A stretch of 64,000 bases of DNA from the NCBI RefSeq assembly GCF_019061185.1, contig NZ_JAHQZU010000005.1, positions 124,001 through 188,000 of the forward strand, given 5' to 3'. Each line of letters opens with the position of its first letter. The first letter of the stretch is position 1. The stretch is from Paracoccus sp. Z118. Lineage in GTDB: Bacteria > Pseudomonadota > Alphaproteobacteria > Rhodobacterales > Rhodobacteraceae. Positions 39,377 through 48,380 of the stretch are shown here, in pieces. The translations under genes and the position numbers were made by a program. The notes beneath the pieces were generated by a model. That model worked only from the letters and a program-made list of their open reading frames with translations, was not told the DNA's origin and searched no databases.

Positions 39377-40204
39377 ATGAGCGTCATGTCGGACGATACC
39401 AGCGTGGCGCCCCCTGCGGGCGCCACCAGGATGCAGTCGCTGCGCCTGTTCGCCGAGCGGCGCCGGTCGTTCTGGGTCGTCTTGTCGCTGCTGGCCCTGT
39501 TCACCGCATGGGAGATCGCCGGGCGCATCCCGATCAGCTTCGCCTTCCCTACCTTCCTCGACACGCTGGCCGCCTTCTTCGAGATGGTGGGCGACGGCAC
39601 GATGATCCGCGCCTTCTTCCTGACCCTGCAACCGCTGGTGCTGGGCGTCGCGATCTCGGCGCTGCTGGGGATCGGGATCGGCATCGCGATGGGGCTGTCG
39701 GACAAGCTGGAATGGCTGTTCGCGCCGGTCTTCATCGTGCTGCAGGCCGCGCCGATGGCGGCGCTGGTGCCGCTCGTGACCTTCGTCTACGGGATCGGGC
39801 TGGTCGCCAAGACGCTCGCCGTCATCATGCTGGCGCTGCCGGTGATCGTGCTGAACTCCTACAAGGCGGTGCGGCATGTGAATCCATCGCTGGTGGACAT
39901 GTGCCGGTCGTTCCAGGGCTCGCGCCGCCAGCAGATCTTCAGGATCATCATTCCCGACGCCTCGCCGGTGCTGTTCGCCGGGCTGCGGCTGGGCGTGGCC
40001 GCCGGCTTCATCGGCGTGATGCTGGCCGAACTGCTGATCACCCCCACGGGGATCGGCGACCTGATCACCTACCACCGCTCGGTCGCGAACTACGCGCATA
40101 TGTATGCCGCCGTCGCCGCCATCATCGCCGCGTCCACGGTGACGCTGGCCCTGCTGCAGTGGTTTGAAACCAACGTCATGCGCCCCGAAAAGAGGAGGAG
40201 CTGA
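39377..40204 (+). CDS. ABC transporter permease 1, NitT/TauT type
   Basis: A 275-residue inner-membrane permease of the BPD_transp_1 family with six helices after a hydrophilic N-terminal 30 residues. The docking motif is around LVDMCRSFQGSRRQQIFRIIIPDASP. The gene starts 1 base after the binding-protein stop. The operon encodes a second, different permease (41037-41789), so the channel may be a heterodimer, unusual for this class. Confidence 0.9.
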   Translation: MSVMSDDTSVAPPAGATRMQSLRLFAERRRSFWVVLSLLALFTAWEIAGRIPISFAFPTFLDTLAAFFEMVGDGTMIRAFFLTLQPLVLGVAISALLGIGIGIAMGLSDKLEWLFAPVFIVLQAAPMAALVPLVTFVYGIGLVAKTLAVIMLALPVIVLNSYKAVRHVNPSLVDMCRSFQGSRRQQIFRIIIPDASPVLFAGLRLGVAAGFIGVMLAELLITPTGIGDLITYHRSVANYAHMYAAVAAIIAASTVTLALLQWFETNVMRPEKRRS

Positions 40205-40205
40205 G

Positions 40206-41030
40206 ATGAACGCCGCCGCACTTGCCAATCCCGCACTCGCAAAGGACGAGTTCGACCCCGCGAGCATCGTTACCAACGATCCCGTCGTCCGGGTCGAGGC
40301 GATCTCGAAGCACTACGGCGCGACCGAGGCGCTGCGCAGCATCGACCTGCAGTTCGAGCGCGGCAAGCTGACGACGCTGCTCGGCCCCTCGGGTTGCGGC
40401 AAGACCACGCTGCTCAAGATCATCGCCGGGCTGGTGCCCGCGACCTCGGGGCGGATCGTGGTCAATGGCCGCGCCGTCACCGGACCGGGGCCGGAACGCG
40501 CCTTCGTCTTCCAGGATTTCGCGCTGATGCCCTGGGCGACCGTCATGCGCAACGTGGCCTTCGGGCTGGAGCTGAAGGGGAGGGGCGCCACCGAACGCAA
40601 CCGCATCGCCCGGCACTACATCGAGGAGGTCGGCCTTCAGGGTTTCGAGGACAAGTATCCGCACGAGCTTTCGGGCGGGATGCGCCAGCGTGTCGGCATC
40701 GCCCGCGCCTTCTCGGTCAACGCCGACGTGCTGCTGCTGGACGAGCCGTTCTCGGCCGTGGACGAGCAGAACCGCCGCAAGTTCCAGGAGGATCTGCTGC
40801 GGCTGGTCGAGATGGAGCGCAAGAGCTTCATCTTCGTCACCCACTCGATCGAGGAGGCGGTCTATGTCTCGGACCGGATCGTGCTGCTGTCGCCGCGGCC
40901 CGGCCGGGTGTCGAACGTCATCGAGCCGCGCATCGACCGCACCGCCAACCCCGACGACATCAGGCGCGACCCAGGTTATCTCGACGTGGTCGAGGAGATC
41001 TGGCAGGGCCTGCGCCATTATGCGGAGTGA
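40206..41030 (+). CDS. ABC transporter ATP-binding protein, NitT/TauT type
   Basis: A 274-residue ATPase. Walker A GPSGCGKTTLL (about 64), signature LSGGMRQRVGIARAF (about 160), Walker B VLLLDEPFSAVD (about 178) and the H-loop FVTHSIEEAVY (about 213) are all intact. ATG 40206 lies directly after the permease stop; an upstream in-frame ATG at 40164 would overlap it by 41 bases. It sits between the two permease genes. Confidence 0.93.
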   Translation: MNAAALANPALAKDEFDPASIVTNDPVVRVEAISKHYGATEALRSIDLQFERGKLTTLLGPSGCGKTTLLKIIAGLVPATSGRIVVNGRAVTGPGPERAFVFQDFALMPWATVMRNVAFGLELKGRGATERNRIARHYIEEVGLQGFEDKYPHELSGGMRQRVGIARAFSVNADVLLLDEPFSAVDEQNRRKFQEDLLRLVEMERKSFIFVTHSIEEAVYVSDRIVLLSPRPGRVSNVIEPRIDRTANPDDIRRDPGYLDVVEEIWQGLRHYAE

Positions 41031-41036
41031 CCGGCC

Positions 41037-41789
41037 ATGACATTGTTCGGATACCGCATCCCCATGATGGCCTCGCTGCTCGTCTGGGCCTTGGTGTGGG
41101 AAATCGTCGGCCGGTTGGACGTGATCTTCCTGATCCCGCCGATGACCGCGATCATCGCCGCAGGCATCGATCTGGTGCAGACCGCGTCTTGGCAGAACGC
41201 GACGCTGGTCACGATCCGGTCCTTCATCATCGGCATGGCGCTGGCGATCGGGGTGGGCGTGCCGCTGGGCGTGATGATGGGCCGGGTGAAGATCATCGAC
41301 AACATCTTCGGCCTGTGGGTGAACATCTTCGTCAGCGCGCCGCTGTCCGCGCTGGTGCCGGTGCTGATGATCCTGTTCGGGATGGGCGAGGCGACCATCG
41401 TCGTCACCGTCTTCCTGTTCGCGGTCTGGATCATCGTGCTGGACGCCCGCGCGGGCGTCATGCAGGTGCCGACCTCGCTGATCGAGATGGCGCGGTCCTA
41501 CGGCGCCTCGCAGCCCACGATCATGCGCAAGATCATCCTCGTCTCGGCGCTTCCCGAAATCCTCGCGGGTGTCCGCATCGGGGTGATCCGGGGGGTCAAG
41601 GGGGTGGTCATCGGGCAGATCCTCGTTGCCATCATCGGCTATGGCGAGCTGTTCGAGCTTTACTCCAGAAGCTTCGACATGGAGCGGTTCTGGGCCCTGA
41701 CAATGGTTCTCTTCGCCGCGGCCATGGTGCTGTCGGCGATTGTTGAAAACGCAGAAAAACGCATCGAATACTACGCAGGAGCGAGATGA
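41037..41789 (+). CDS. ABC transporter permease 2, NitT/TauT type
   Basis: A 250-residue permease with six helices and the docking motif SLIEMARSYGASQPTIMRKIILVSALPE. It differs clearly from the first permease, so the two are paralogues in one operon. The stop overlaps the hydrolase start (ATGATGA). Confidence 0.9.
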   Translation: MTLFGYRIPMMASLLVWALVWEIVGRLDVIFLIPPMTAIIAAGIDLVQTASWQNATLVTIRSFIIGMALAIGVGVPLGVMMGRVKIIDNIFGLWVNIFVSAPLSALVPVLMILFGMGEATIVVTVFLFAVWIIVLDARAGVMQVPTSLIEMARSYGASQPTIMRKIILVSALPEILAGVRIGVIRGVKGVVIGQILVAIIGYGELFELYSRSFDMERFWALTMVLFAAAMVLSAIVENAEKRIEYYAGAR

Positions 41790-42496
41790 TGAACGACATG
41801 ACCAAGGTTGCCGACTACGTCTTCGTGCCGGAACCCACCCCCACCATCCCGGTCGCCGGCAGCGACAAGCTGTTCCCCGTGCGCCGCATCTACTGCGTGG
41901 GCCGGAACTTCGCCGAGCACGCGATCGAGATGGGCCACGATCCCGACAAGGAGCCGCCGTTCTTCTTCCAGAAGAACCCCGACTCGATCGTCCCGCCCGG
42001 CAAGGACGTTCCCTATCCGACCGAGACGAGCGACCTGCACCACGAGATCGAACTGGTCGTCGCGCTGAAATCGGGCGGCACCGACATCGCGCCGGAAGAC
42101 GCGCTGGACCACGTCTACGGCTACGGCGTCGGGCTGGACATGACCCGGCGCGACCTTCAGGGGCAGGCCAAGAAGATGGGCCGCCCGTGGGAAACCGGCA
42201 AGTCGTTCGAGGCGTCGGCCCCCTGCTCCGCCATTCATCCGGTGTCCGAGGTGGGCCACCCCGCACAGGGCGCGATCCGGGTCTCGGTCAATGGCGAGCT
42301 GCGCCAGGAGGGCGATCTGAACCAGATGATCTGGAAGGTGCCGGAGATGATCGCCTATCTTTCGCGCCTGTTCGAACTGCGCCCCGGCGACGTGATCTTC
42401 GCCGGAACGCCTGCGGGCGTGGGCAAGGTCGAGCGCGGCGACGTGATGACCGGCCATGTCGAGGGTGTGGACGAGATCACCTTCAGGATCGTCTGA
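41786..42496 (+). CDS. fumarylacetoacetate hydrolase family enzyme, fumarylpyruvate hydrolase-like
   Basis: A 236-residue cytoplasmic FAH-family enzyme. RRIYCVGRNFAEHAIEMGHDPDKEPPFFFQKN is close to fumarylpyruvate hydrolases of the gentisate route. The metal ligands HHEIELVVAL (ExE) and a later Asp in GLDMTRRDLQ are present, as are the substrate-side TPAGVGKVE segments. It would cleave a 2,4-diketo acid or related acylpyruvate. Co-transcription with an importer suggests that the imported compound, or a product of it, is an acid of this type. No ring-cleavage enzyme is nearby, so gentisate breakdown itself is not shown. Confidence 0.85.
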   Translation: MMNDMTKVADYVFVPEPTPTIPVAGSDKLFPVRRIYCVGRNFAEHAIEMGHDPDKEPPFFFQKNPDSIVPPGKDVPYPTETSDLHHEIELVVALKSGGTDIAPEDALDHVYGYGVGLDMTRRDLQGQAKKMGRPWETGKSFEASAPCSAIHPVSEVGHPAQGAIRVSVNGELRQEGDLNQMIWKVPEMIAYLSRLFELRPGDVIFAGTPAGVGKVERGDVMTGHVEGVDEITFRIV

Positions 42497-42510
42497 TCCC
42501 CTGATCCGAT

Positions 42511-42536
42511 GCGGCCCCCGCGGGGGCCGCTTTCTT
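42511..42536 (+). terminator. Rho-independent terminator
   Basis: A 20-base perfect GC palindrome (arms GCGGCCCCCG and CGGGGGCCGC) is followed by TTTCTT. It lies 14 bases after the hydrolase stop and ends the ABC operon. Confidence 0.8.
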
Positions 42537-42553
42537 CCCGGCCGGAGCGCGCG

Positions 42554-43378
42554 ATGCCCATTTCCCTGACCCTTGTGACCACCTTCACCTTCGTCCTTGC
42601 GCTGAGCGGGTGCGTCTCGGGCTTTCTGGCCGGGCTTCTGGGGGTCGGCGGCGGCATCATCATCGTGCCGGTGCTGTATCACGTCCTCGCCGCCTTCGAC
42701 GTGGACATGGCGCTGCGGGCGCATATCGCGGTGGGCACCTCGCTCGCGACGATCATCCCGACCTCGATCCAGTCGATCCGCACCCACCGCGCCAAGGGCG
42801 CCGTCGATGAGACCCTGCTGCGCTGGTGGGCCCCCTTCGTGGGACTGGGCGTCCTGATCGGCGTGCTGATCGCCCGCTTCGCGCCGGGGACGCTGCTGAC
42901 GGCGGTGTTCGGCGTCGTCGCCGCCATCGTCGCCGCCTACATGCTGTTCACCCGCGAGGGCTGGCACCCGTTCCGCGCCCTGCCGTCGAAAGCCGCGCAG
43001 GGCGGCATGGCGACCGGGATCGGCACCATCTCGACCCTGATGGGCATCGGCGGCGGCACGCTGACGGTGCCGGTCCTCAGCATCTTCAGCTATCCCGTGC
43101 GCCGCGCGGTCGGCACCGCCTCGGTCGTCGGCCTCATCATCGCGCTGCCGGGAACGCTCGGCTATATCTTCAACGGGTTCGGGCGCGAGGGGCTGCCGCC
43201 GTTCTCGCTTGGTTACGTGAACCTTGCCGCGCTGCTGGCGATCGTGGTGACGAGCATGTTCTTCGCCCCCTGGGGCGCCCGCGCCGCCCATTCGATCGCT
43301 CCGGCGCATCTGCGCAAGGCGTTCGGGATCTTCCTGGCGATCACGGCGGCGAAGATGCTGTCGGACGTGCTGGCATAA
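42554..43378 (+). CDS. TauE/SafE family exporter
   Basis: A 274-residue membrane protein with about eight helices and the duplicated TauE/SafE motif: FLAGLLGVGGGIIIVPVL in the first half and LMGIGGGTLTVPVL in the second. Family members export sulfite, sulfoacetate or other organic anions, but the substrate is open. ATG 42554 was preferred over ATG 42509, which would start inside the terminator. It probably has its own promoter downstream of that terminator. Confidence 0.88.
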   Translation: MPISLTLVTTFTFVLALSGCVSGFLAGLLGVGGGIIIVPVLYHVLAAFDVDMALRAHIAVGTSLATIIPTSIQSIRTHRAKGAVDETLLRWWAPFVGLGVLIGVLIARFAPGTLLTAVFGVVAAIVAAYMLFTREGWHPFRALPSKAAQGGMATGIGTISTLMGIGGGTLTVPVLSIFSYPVRRAVGTASVVGLIIALPGTLGYIFNGFGREGLPPFSLGYVNLAALLAIVVTSMFFAPWGARAAHSIAPAHLRKAFGIFLAITAAKMLSDVLA

Positions 43379-43385
43379 GCGCGCG

Positions 43386-43670
43386 TCAGTCCTTCCGCGC
43401 CTCCTCCAGCAGCCCCGCGATCCAGCGCCCGGACAGGAAGTTCAGCGGAACGCCCAGCACGACCGACACCAGCACCGCCATTTCGGGCGACATGCTGGAC
43501 AGGCCGATCGACTTGCCGAGCAGGCTCAGCATGAACAGGTTGATCGCCACGGCGGTCGCGGTGAAGGGATACAGCACCAGCAGCAGCGCCCAGCCGGCGC
43601 GGCCATCGGGCCGGACCCAGCGCGGATCAGTGGCTGGTGCCATCTTCGAAGGTGATCTTGTTCCAGACAT
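43386..43670 (-). CDS. small membrane protein downstream of nirN
   Basis: A 94-residue protein (or 85 from ATG 43643) with two membrane helices (about residues 28-50 and 61-80). The start overlaps the 3' end of nirN by 44 bases, or by 17 for the shorter start, so it is probably the last gene of the nir operon. I do not recognise it. A role in denitrification is inferred only from co-transcription. Confidence 0.7.
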   Translation of the reverse strand: MSGTRSPSKMAPATDPRWVRPDGRAGWALLLVLYPFTATAVAINLFMLSLLGKSIGLSSMSPEMAVLVSVVLGVPLNFLSGRWIAGLLEEARKD

Positions 43671-45219
43671 TGTATTTCCCGGACGGCTTCCTCATCGGCA
43701 GCCGCCGCACTTCCTCCAGCGTTTTCGCATCATAGACCACCACCGCCCCGTCGTCTTCCCAGATCGAGACCAGCGCGTGTTTCCCGTCGCGGGTGAACTC
43801 TGTATGGGCCACGGTCTTGCCGGGCGCGGGGTTGAGGGTCTTCACGATCTCCAGCGTCTCCTTGTCGATGATATGGACCTCGTCCTTGTGCGGGCCGAAG
43901 AACACGTCCGCCCAGACATGCGGGCTGGTCGCATGCGAGCGCAGGAAGAAGCCCGGCCCGTTCGTCTCGACCTGCCTGACCAGCGTCCAGTCGTCCATGT
44001 CGATGACCGACAGCACCCCTTCGTTCAGATGCGGGGTCGCCATGACCTTGTGCCCGCCCCGGTCCCAGGTGATCCCCGACCCCAGATGCGGCATCCCCGG
44101 CAGCGGCAGCTCCGCAATCTCGCGCCCCACGTCGAGGTTGACGACGACGCCCTTGTTCCCTTCCCGATTGGTGCCGATCAGATGGCGATAATCCGGGTCG
44201 AAGAAGAAGTCGTCCAGCGGCTCCTCGGTGACGATACGGCGGCGGGCGAACAGGCCCCGCTGCGCGCCGAAGCTTTCCTCCATCCCCTTCTCGTGGCTGT
44301 GGACCAGCCCCTCGTGGAACGGCCCGGCTTCGGGGTCGGTCGCAATCTCCCAGATTTCCGGCGCGTCCTTCAGCGCAAGGACAAAGCTTTTCCGCTGCGG
44401 TGCCTGATAAACGGCGCTGACCCGGCTGGGCGTTCCGTCGCGGGCGGCAACGTCGATCACCTTGACTGGTCTCAGATCGGCGGTGGACAGGATCGTCAGC
44501 GTCTGCGGCAGGTAGTTGGCGACGGCGAGCCACTGGCCGTCATGGCTCATGGCGATGTTGCGGCTGTTGAGCCCGGCGCGGACGCGCCCGACCTCCTGCA
44601 GCGACCAGATGTCGTATTTCTGCACCCAGCCGTCGCGCGACATGATGAAGACATACCGCCCGTCCGGCGAAAACTTAGGCCCGCCATGCACGGCATAGGG
44701 CGTCTCGAACCGGTCCAGCACGTCGAAGCTGTCGCCATCCAGCACGCTGATATGCTGATCGCCCGTCTCGACCACCAGCGTGATGTTCATGGGATCGGCG
44801 GTGAAGACCGGCGCGGCGGCGGGGGAGTAGACCGGCGCCATCTCGCGGCTCGCCTCGATCTCGGCGACCGTCCAGGCGGGCACCTCGGCCACCGGCGTCT
44901 TGATGAACTCGACCAGCGCCGCGATCCGCTCGGGCGACAACTCGCCCTCAAAGCCCAGCATCTGCGTCGCGGGCCGCCCCCGCGCGATCACATCCTCCAG
45001 CCCCTTCACCCGCCCCAGCGTTTCGGGGATCAGCGCCGGCCCGGTCCCGCCCAGCCGGTTCTCGGCATGGCAGGACGCGCAATGCTCCGCGTAATCCGCC
45101 GCCGGATCAGCCGAAACCGCCAGCGGAGCCAGCGCGAGGGCCGCCGCCCACAGGACTTCTTTCTGGCCCAAATACCCCCGCCGGAGGCGTCTTTCAGAAG
45201 AAACGATGCGCGGGGTCAT
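43627..45219 (-). CDS. nirN: NirN, cytochrome c / d1-type protein of heme d1 maturation
   Basis: A 530-residue periplasmic protein: signal peptide, a cytochrome c domain with heme site CASCH (about residue 47), then an eight-bladed d1-type propeller like that of NirS. Known NirN proteins are dihydro-heme d1 dehydrogenases that complete heme d1 and hand it to NirS. Conserved blade segments such as [22 protein letters not shown] are present. The start is uncertain: ATG 45219 overlaps nirJ by 26 bases; TTG 45171 would avoid the overlap. Confidence 0.93.
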   Translation of the reverse strand: MTPRIVSSERRLRRGYLGQKEVLWAAALALAPLAVSADPAADYAEHCASCHAENRLGGTGPALIPETLGRVKGLEDVIARGRPATQMLGFEGELSPERIAALVEFIKTPVAEVPAWTVAEIEASREMAPVYSPAAAPVFTADPMNITLVVETGDQHISVLDGDSFDVLDRFETPYAVHGGPKFSPDGRYVFIMSRDGWVQKYDIWSLQEVGRVRAGLNSRNIAMSHDGQWLAVANYLPQTLTILSTADLRPVKVIDVAARDGTPSRVSAVYQAPQRKSFVLALKDAPEIWEIATDPEAGPFHEGLVHSHEKGMEESFGAQRGLFARRRIVTEEPLDDFFFDPDYRHLIGTNREGNKGVVVNLDVGREIAELPLPGMPHLGSGITWDRGGHKVMATPHLNEGVLSVIDMDDWTLVRQVETNGPGFFLRSHATSPHVWADVFFGPHKDEVHIIDKETLEIVKTLNPAPGKTVAHTEFTRDGKHALVSIWEDDGAVVVYDAKTLEEVRRLPMRKPSGKYNVWNKITFEDGTSH

Positions 45220-46417
45220 GGCTCTTTCCACGGAACGGCGTCACGGTCAGCCGCTCAAGGTCGTCCTCGACCCCGATCTCGGCATTGGACAGATAGCAGG
45301 CCGGGTCCTCGGCCCAGGGATCGCCGGTCAGTTGCAGCGCGCGGATGCGGGTGTTGCCGCCGCAGACCTCCTTGAAGGCGCAGGCGCCGCAGCGCCCGTT
45401 CAGCGGGCGCGGGCGGGTCCGCAGCGTCGCCAGCATCGGATCGTCGCCGGTCCACCAGTCGGTGAACGGCTTTTCCTTGACCGAGCCGATCGTGTAGTCC
45501 GACCAGTAGGTGTCGGGATGGACCTTCCCCTGCGGGTCGATATTGGCGACCCCGAGCCCCGAGGAGTTGCCGCCCCACGCCTCAAGATGCGCGCGCATCG
45601 CGGCAACCAGCCCCGCGTCGAAGTTCCGCTCGGCCCAGCGGAGGAAATAGACCGCGTCGGCGTCGTTGTTGCCGGTCACGATCTCCACCGGGCGGCCGCC
45701 GGATACGGCGTCCCAGCCGCGCTCGATCAGCAGGTCCATCGCCGCGCGGGTATGGGCGTGCTGCTGATCCTCGCCCCGGTGCTTGTCGCCGCGCCCCGCA
45801 TAGACGAGATGCGAGAGGTAGAACTTGTCCACCCCTTCGCCATCGCACAGGTCCAGCATCGCCGGCAGCTGATGCGCGTTGTCCTTCGTGATGGTGAAGC
45901 GCAGCCCCACCTTGACGCCCCGCGCCTTGCAGGCCCGCACCCCGGCCAGCGCGTTGTCGAAGGCCCCATCGACGCCCCGGAACCAGTCGTTCGTCGCCCC
46001 GATCCCGTCGAGGCTGATGCCGACGTAATCGAACCCCAGCGCCGCCACCCGGTCGGCCACGCCCGGCTCGCCCAGCTTCGTGCCGTTGGTGGACAGCGAC
46101 AGATGCCGGAAATCCAGGGCACGCGCGCGTTCGGCCAGTTCCCAGAAATCGAAGCGGCTCAGCGGCTCCCCCCCCGACAGGATCAGCGCCGGGATGCGGA
46201 AAGCGGACAGGTCGTCCAGAACTCCCAGTGCCTGATCATGGGTCAGCTCGCCCGGAAAGACGTGGTCCGAGCTGACGGTATAGCAATGGCGGCATTTCAG
46301 GTTGCAGGTGCGGGTCAGGTTCCAGATCACCACCGGCTTGACCTTGCCCGGAACGCCGCGGCGCTTGACCGGAGTCGGTTCCACCAGCTGGTGCATGTAT
46401 TGGGTCAGACGGAACAT
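45194..46417 (-). CDS. nirJ: NirJ, radical SAM enzyme of heme d1 synthesis
   Basis: A 407-residue radical SAM protein. The SAM-cluster motif is CNLKCRHC (about residues 39-46), and the C-terminal SPASM-like cysteines are in [12 protein letters not shown] and DPACYLSN. It removes propionates from didecarboxysiroheme to make the oxo groups of heme d1. SGGEPLSR (about residue 80) binds SAM. It lies 12 bases after nirH. Confidence 0.96.
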   Translation of the reverse strand: MFRLTQYMHQLVEPTPVKRRGVPGKVKPVVIWNLTRTCNLKCRHCYTVSSDHVFPGELTHDQALGVLDDLSAFRIPALILSGGEPLSRFDFWELAERARALDFRHLSLSTNGTKLGEPGVADRVAALGFDYVGISLDGIGATNDWFRGVDGAFDNALAGVRACKARGVKVGLRFTITKDNAHQLPAMLDLCDGEGVDKFYLSHLVYAGRGDKHRGEDQQHAHTRAAMDLLIERGWDAVSGGRPVEIVTGNNDADAVYFLRWAERNFDAGLVAAMRAHLEAWGGNSSGLGVANIDPQGKVHPDTYWSDYTIGSVKEKPFTDWWTGDDPMLATLRTRPRPLNGRCGACAFKEVCGGNTRIRALQLTGDPWAEDPACYLSNAEIGVEDDLERLTVTPFRGKSHDPAHRFF

Positions 46418-46429
46418 CGCGGCCCCCTT

Positions 46430-46918
46430 TCATTCGGTGTCGCGCAGGCGCAGCCCGGTCTTTTTCAGGATACGCGTGGAGTAAAGAATATCGTGCCCCC
46501 GGCAGGCGCCCCCAAGAATGCGGGACACTTCGCCGCGCTTGGCCTCGACCTCGTCGCGGGTGCCGCCGTGCAGCATGGCGAACAGGTTAAAGGGCCACTC
46601 GGGCAGCGCGCGCGGGCGCTGGTAGCAATGGGTGACGAAGGGCAGCGCGCCGATCCGCCGCCCCAGTTCGCTGATGCGGTCGTCGTCCACGTCCCACACG
46701 CTCATCCCGTTTGCAGTCATGCCGAGCGCGTAGTGGTTCGGCGCGATGGCGATGCGGCGGATCACGCCCCGGTCCTGAAGGGCCGTCAGGCGTTCGATCA
46801 CCTGCGATTCCGTCAGGCCGACCTGATCGGCCACTGCGGCGTAGGGCGCGGCGACCAGCGGCAGCCCGGCCTGCGTCGCGGCGACAAGGCGGCGGTCGAT
46901 GGGGTCCAGCGCGCTCAT
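46430..46918 (-). CDS. nirH: NirH, siroheme decarboxylase subunit
   Basis: A 162-residue AsnC/Lrp-like protein: an N-terminal helix-turn-helix-like domain (LTESQVIERLTALQDRGVIRRI) and a C-terminal ferredoxin-like domain with HYALGMTANGMSVWDV and CYQRPRALPEWPFNLFAMLHG. With NirDL and NirG it decarboxylates siroheme to didecarboxysiroheme. ATG 46918 overlaps the nirG stop by 4 bases. Confidence 0.92.
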   Translation of the reverse strand: MSALDPIDRRLVAATQAGLPLVAAPYAAVADQVGLTESQVIERLTALQDRGVIRRIAIAPNHYALGMTANGMSVWDVDDDRISELGRRIGALPFVTHCYQRPRALPEWPFNLFAMLHGGTRDEVEAKRGEVSRILGGACRGHDILYSTRILKKTGLRLRDTE

Positions 46919-47397
46919 GCCGGCACCCGGAAGCCGATGAAATATTCTTCGAGTTTGGGAAACAGCATCACCTTCAATCCCGTCTCGGCCTCGATGGCCT
47001 GCGCCGTCCGCTCGATCCCCTCGGGCGTGTCGGTCGCCAGCACGAACCACATGTTCAGCGCGTGCGTGCGCTCATAATTATGGGCGACCTCGGGATGCGC
47101 GTTGACCTGGGTCAGGACGGCGTCGAAATCCGCCGCCGGAACGGCCATCGCGCCCAGGCAGAACGCCCCGCCCATCGCCGCCGCATCGAAGAACGGGCCG
47201 AAACGGGTGATCGCGCCGATCTCGCGCAGCCGTCCGATGCGGGCGATCAGGTCATCGCCCGAAATCCCCAGCGCCGCCCCCGCGTCGTCATAGGGGCGGG
47301 GGGTCAGGGGAAAGCCGTCCTGAAGCGCGTTCAGGATCGCGCGGTCGGTCGCGTCCAGCGCCTCTGGTGGCAGGACGATGCGGGCGGGGCGGGTCAT
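46915..47397 (-). CDS. nirG: NirG, siroheme decarboxylase subunit
   Basis: A 160-residue protein of the same AsnC-like fold as NirH (ATDRAILNALQDGFPLTPRPYDD at the N-terminus, YERTHALNMWFVLATD in the C-terminal domain). It acts with NirDL and NirH in heme d1 synthesis. It overlaps both neighbours by 4 bases. Confidence 0.92.
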   Translation of the reverse strand: MTRPARIVLPPEALDATDRAILNALQDGFPLTPRPYDDAGAALGISGDDLIARIGRLREIGAITRFGPFFDAAAMGGAFCLGAMAVPAADFDAVLTQVNAHPEVAHNYERTHALNMWFVLATDTPEGIERTAQAIEAETGLKVMLFPKLEEYFIGFRVPA

Positions 47398-48380
47398 GGC
47401 TTCGCCTCCTCGATCAGGGCGCCCGACTGCTTGAAGCAGCGGGTGGAGAACAGGGTCTTGTGCGGCGCGCCCGCCAGTTCCGGCAGGGCGCAGGCGCGGT
47501 CCAGCACCGCCAGCGCCTCGGGGCGCGAGCGGGCGTGAATCATGCAGAACAGCGGCCAGTCCCAGACGCGCGGCACCGTGCGGCGCTGGTAGCAGAGCGT
47601 GACGCCCGGCACCTGCGCCAGCGCCCGGCCCGCCGTCTCGATGGCGTCCTCGGGCAGTTGCCAGACCACCATCGCGTTGGCGGCCCAGCCGAGCGCCCGG
47701 TGGCGGACGATCACCCCCACGCGGGTCAGGATGCGGGCGCGGGCCAGCGCGCCGATGCGGTGGATCACCTCGTCCTCGGTCCGCCCCAGCCGTTCGGCCA
47801 GCGCGGCGAAGGGGCGCGGCACCAGCGCCAGCCCCTCGGACAGCGCCTGCATCAGCGGGCGGTCGTCACCTTGCAGCACCGACATATCGGCGGGCCGGTC
47901 CAGCCCCAGCGCCTCGCGCGGGCCGGTCAGGCGGAAGCCGAGATCGATGTTGAAGGGCCGCAGCAGCGGCAGCGACAGCACTGGCAGGCCCGTCGCCGCT
48001 TCGATCCGGGCGAGGCTGGCGTCCAGCGCCTCGGGGTCCGAGGCGGTGGCGACGAACCACAGATTCCAGTCGTCCTCGCGCAGATAGGAATGGTTGACGC
48101 CCGGCTCGGCCCCGACGATCGCCGCCACCTCGTCGATGCGGTCCTCGGGGATCGCCAGCGCCGCCAGGGTCGAGGCGCCCGCCGTGTTCGGGCGGCAGGT
48201 CGCGCCGACGCGGGTGATGCGGCCGCTGGCCCGAAGCCGCGCCAGACGGGCGATCACCTGATCTTCGGAGACGCCCACAGCCTCGCCCATCGCGGCGAAG
48301 GGGCGCGGTTCAAGCGGCAGGTCGCGCTGGAATTCGTCCAGCAGCCGCGCATCGATGGGGTCGAGCGAGTGGACCGTCAT
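47394..48380 (-). CDS. nirDL: NirDL, fused siroheme decarboxylase
   Basis: A 328-residue fusion of two AsnC/Lrp-like units: NirD-like (residues 1-155, DPIDARLLDEFQRDLPLEPRPFAAM) and NirL-like (about 175-328, DRPLMQALSEGLALVPRPFAALAERLG, with CYQRRTVPRVWDWPLFCMIH). Other denitrifiers encode these separately; the fused form is known in Paracoccus. It starts heme d1 assembly by decarboxylating siroheme. ATGA overlap with nirF upstream. Confidence 0.94.
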   Translation of the reverse strand: MTVHSLDPIDARLLDEFQRDLPLEPRPFAAMGEAVGVSEDQVIARLARLRASGRITRVGATCRPNTAGASTLAALAIPEDRIDEVAAIVGAEPGVNHSYLREDDWNLWFVATASDPEALDASLARIEAATGLPVLSLPLLRPFNIDLGFRLTGPREALGLDRPADMSVLQGDDRPLMQALSEGLALVPRPFAALAERLGRTEDEVIHRIGALARARILTRVGVIVRHRALGWAANAMVVWQLPEDAIETAGRALAQVPGVTLCYQRRTVPRVWDWPLFCMIHARSRPEALAVLDRACALPELAGAPHKTLFSTRCFKQSGALIEEAKP

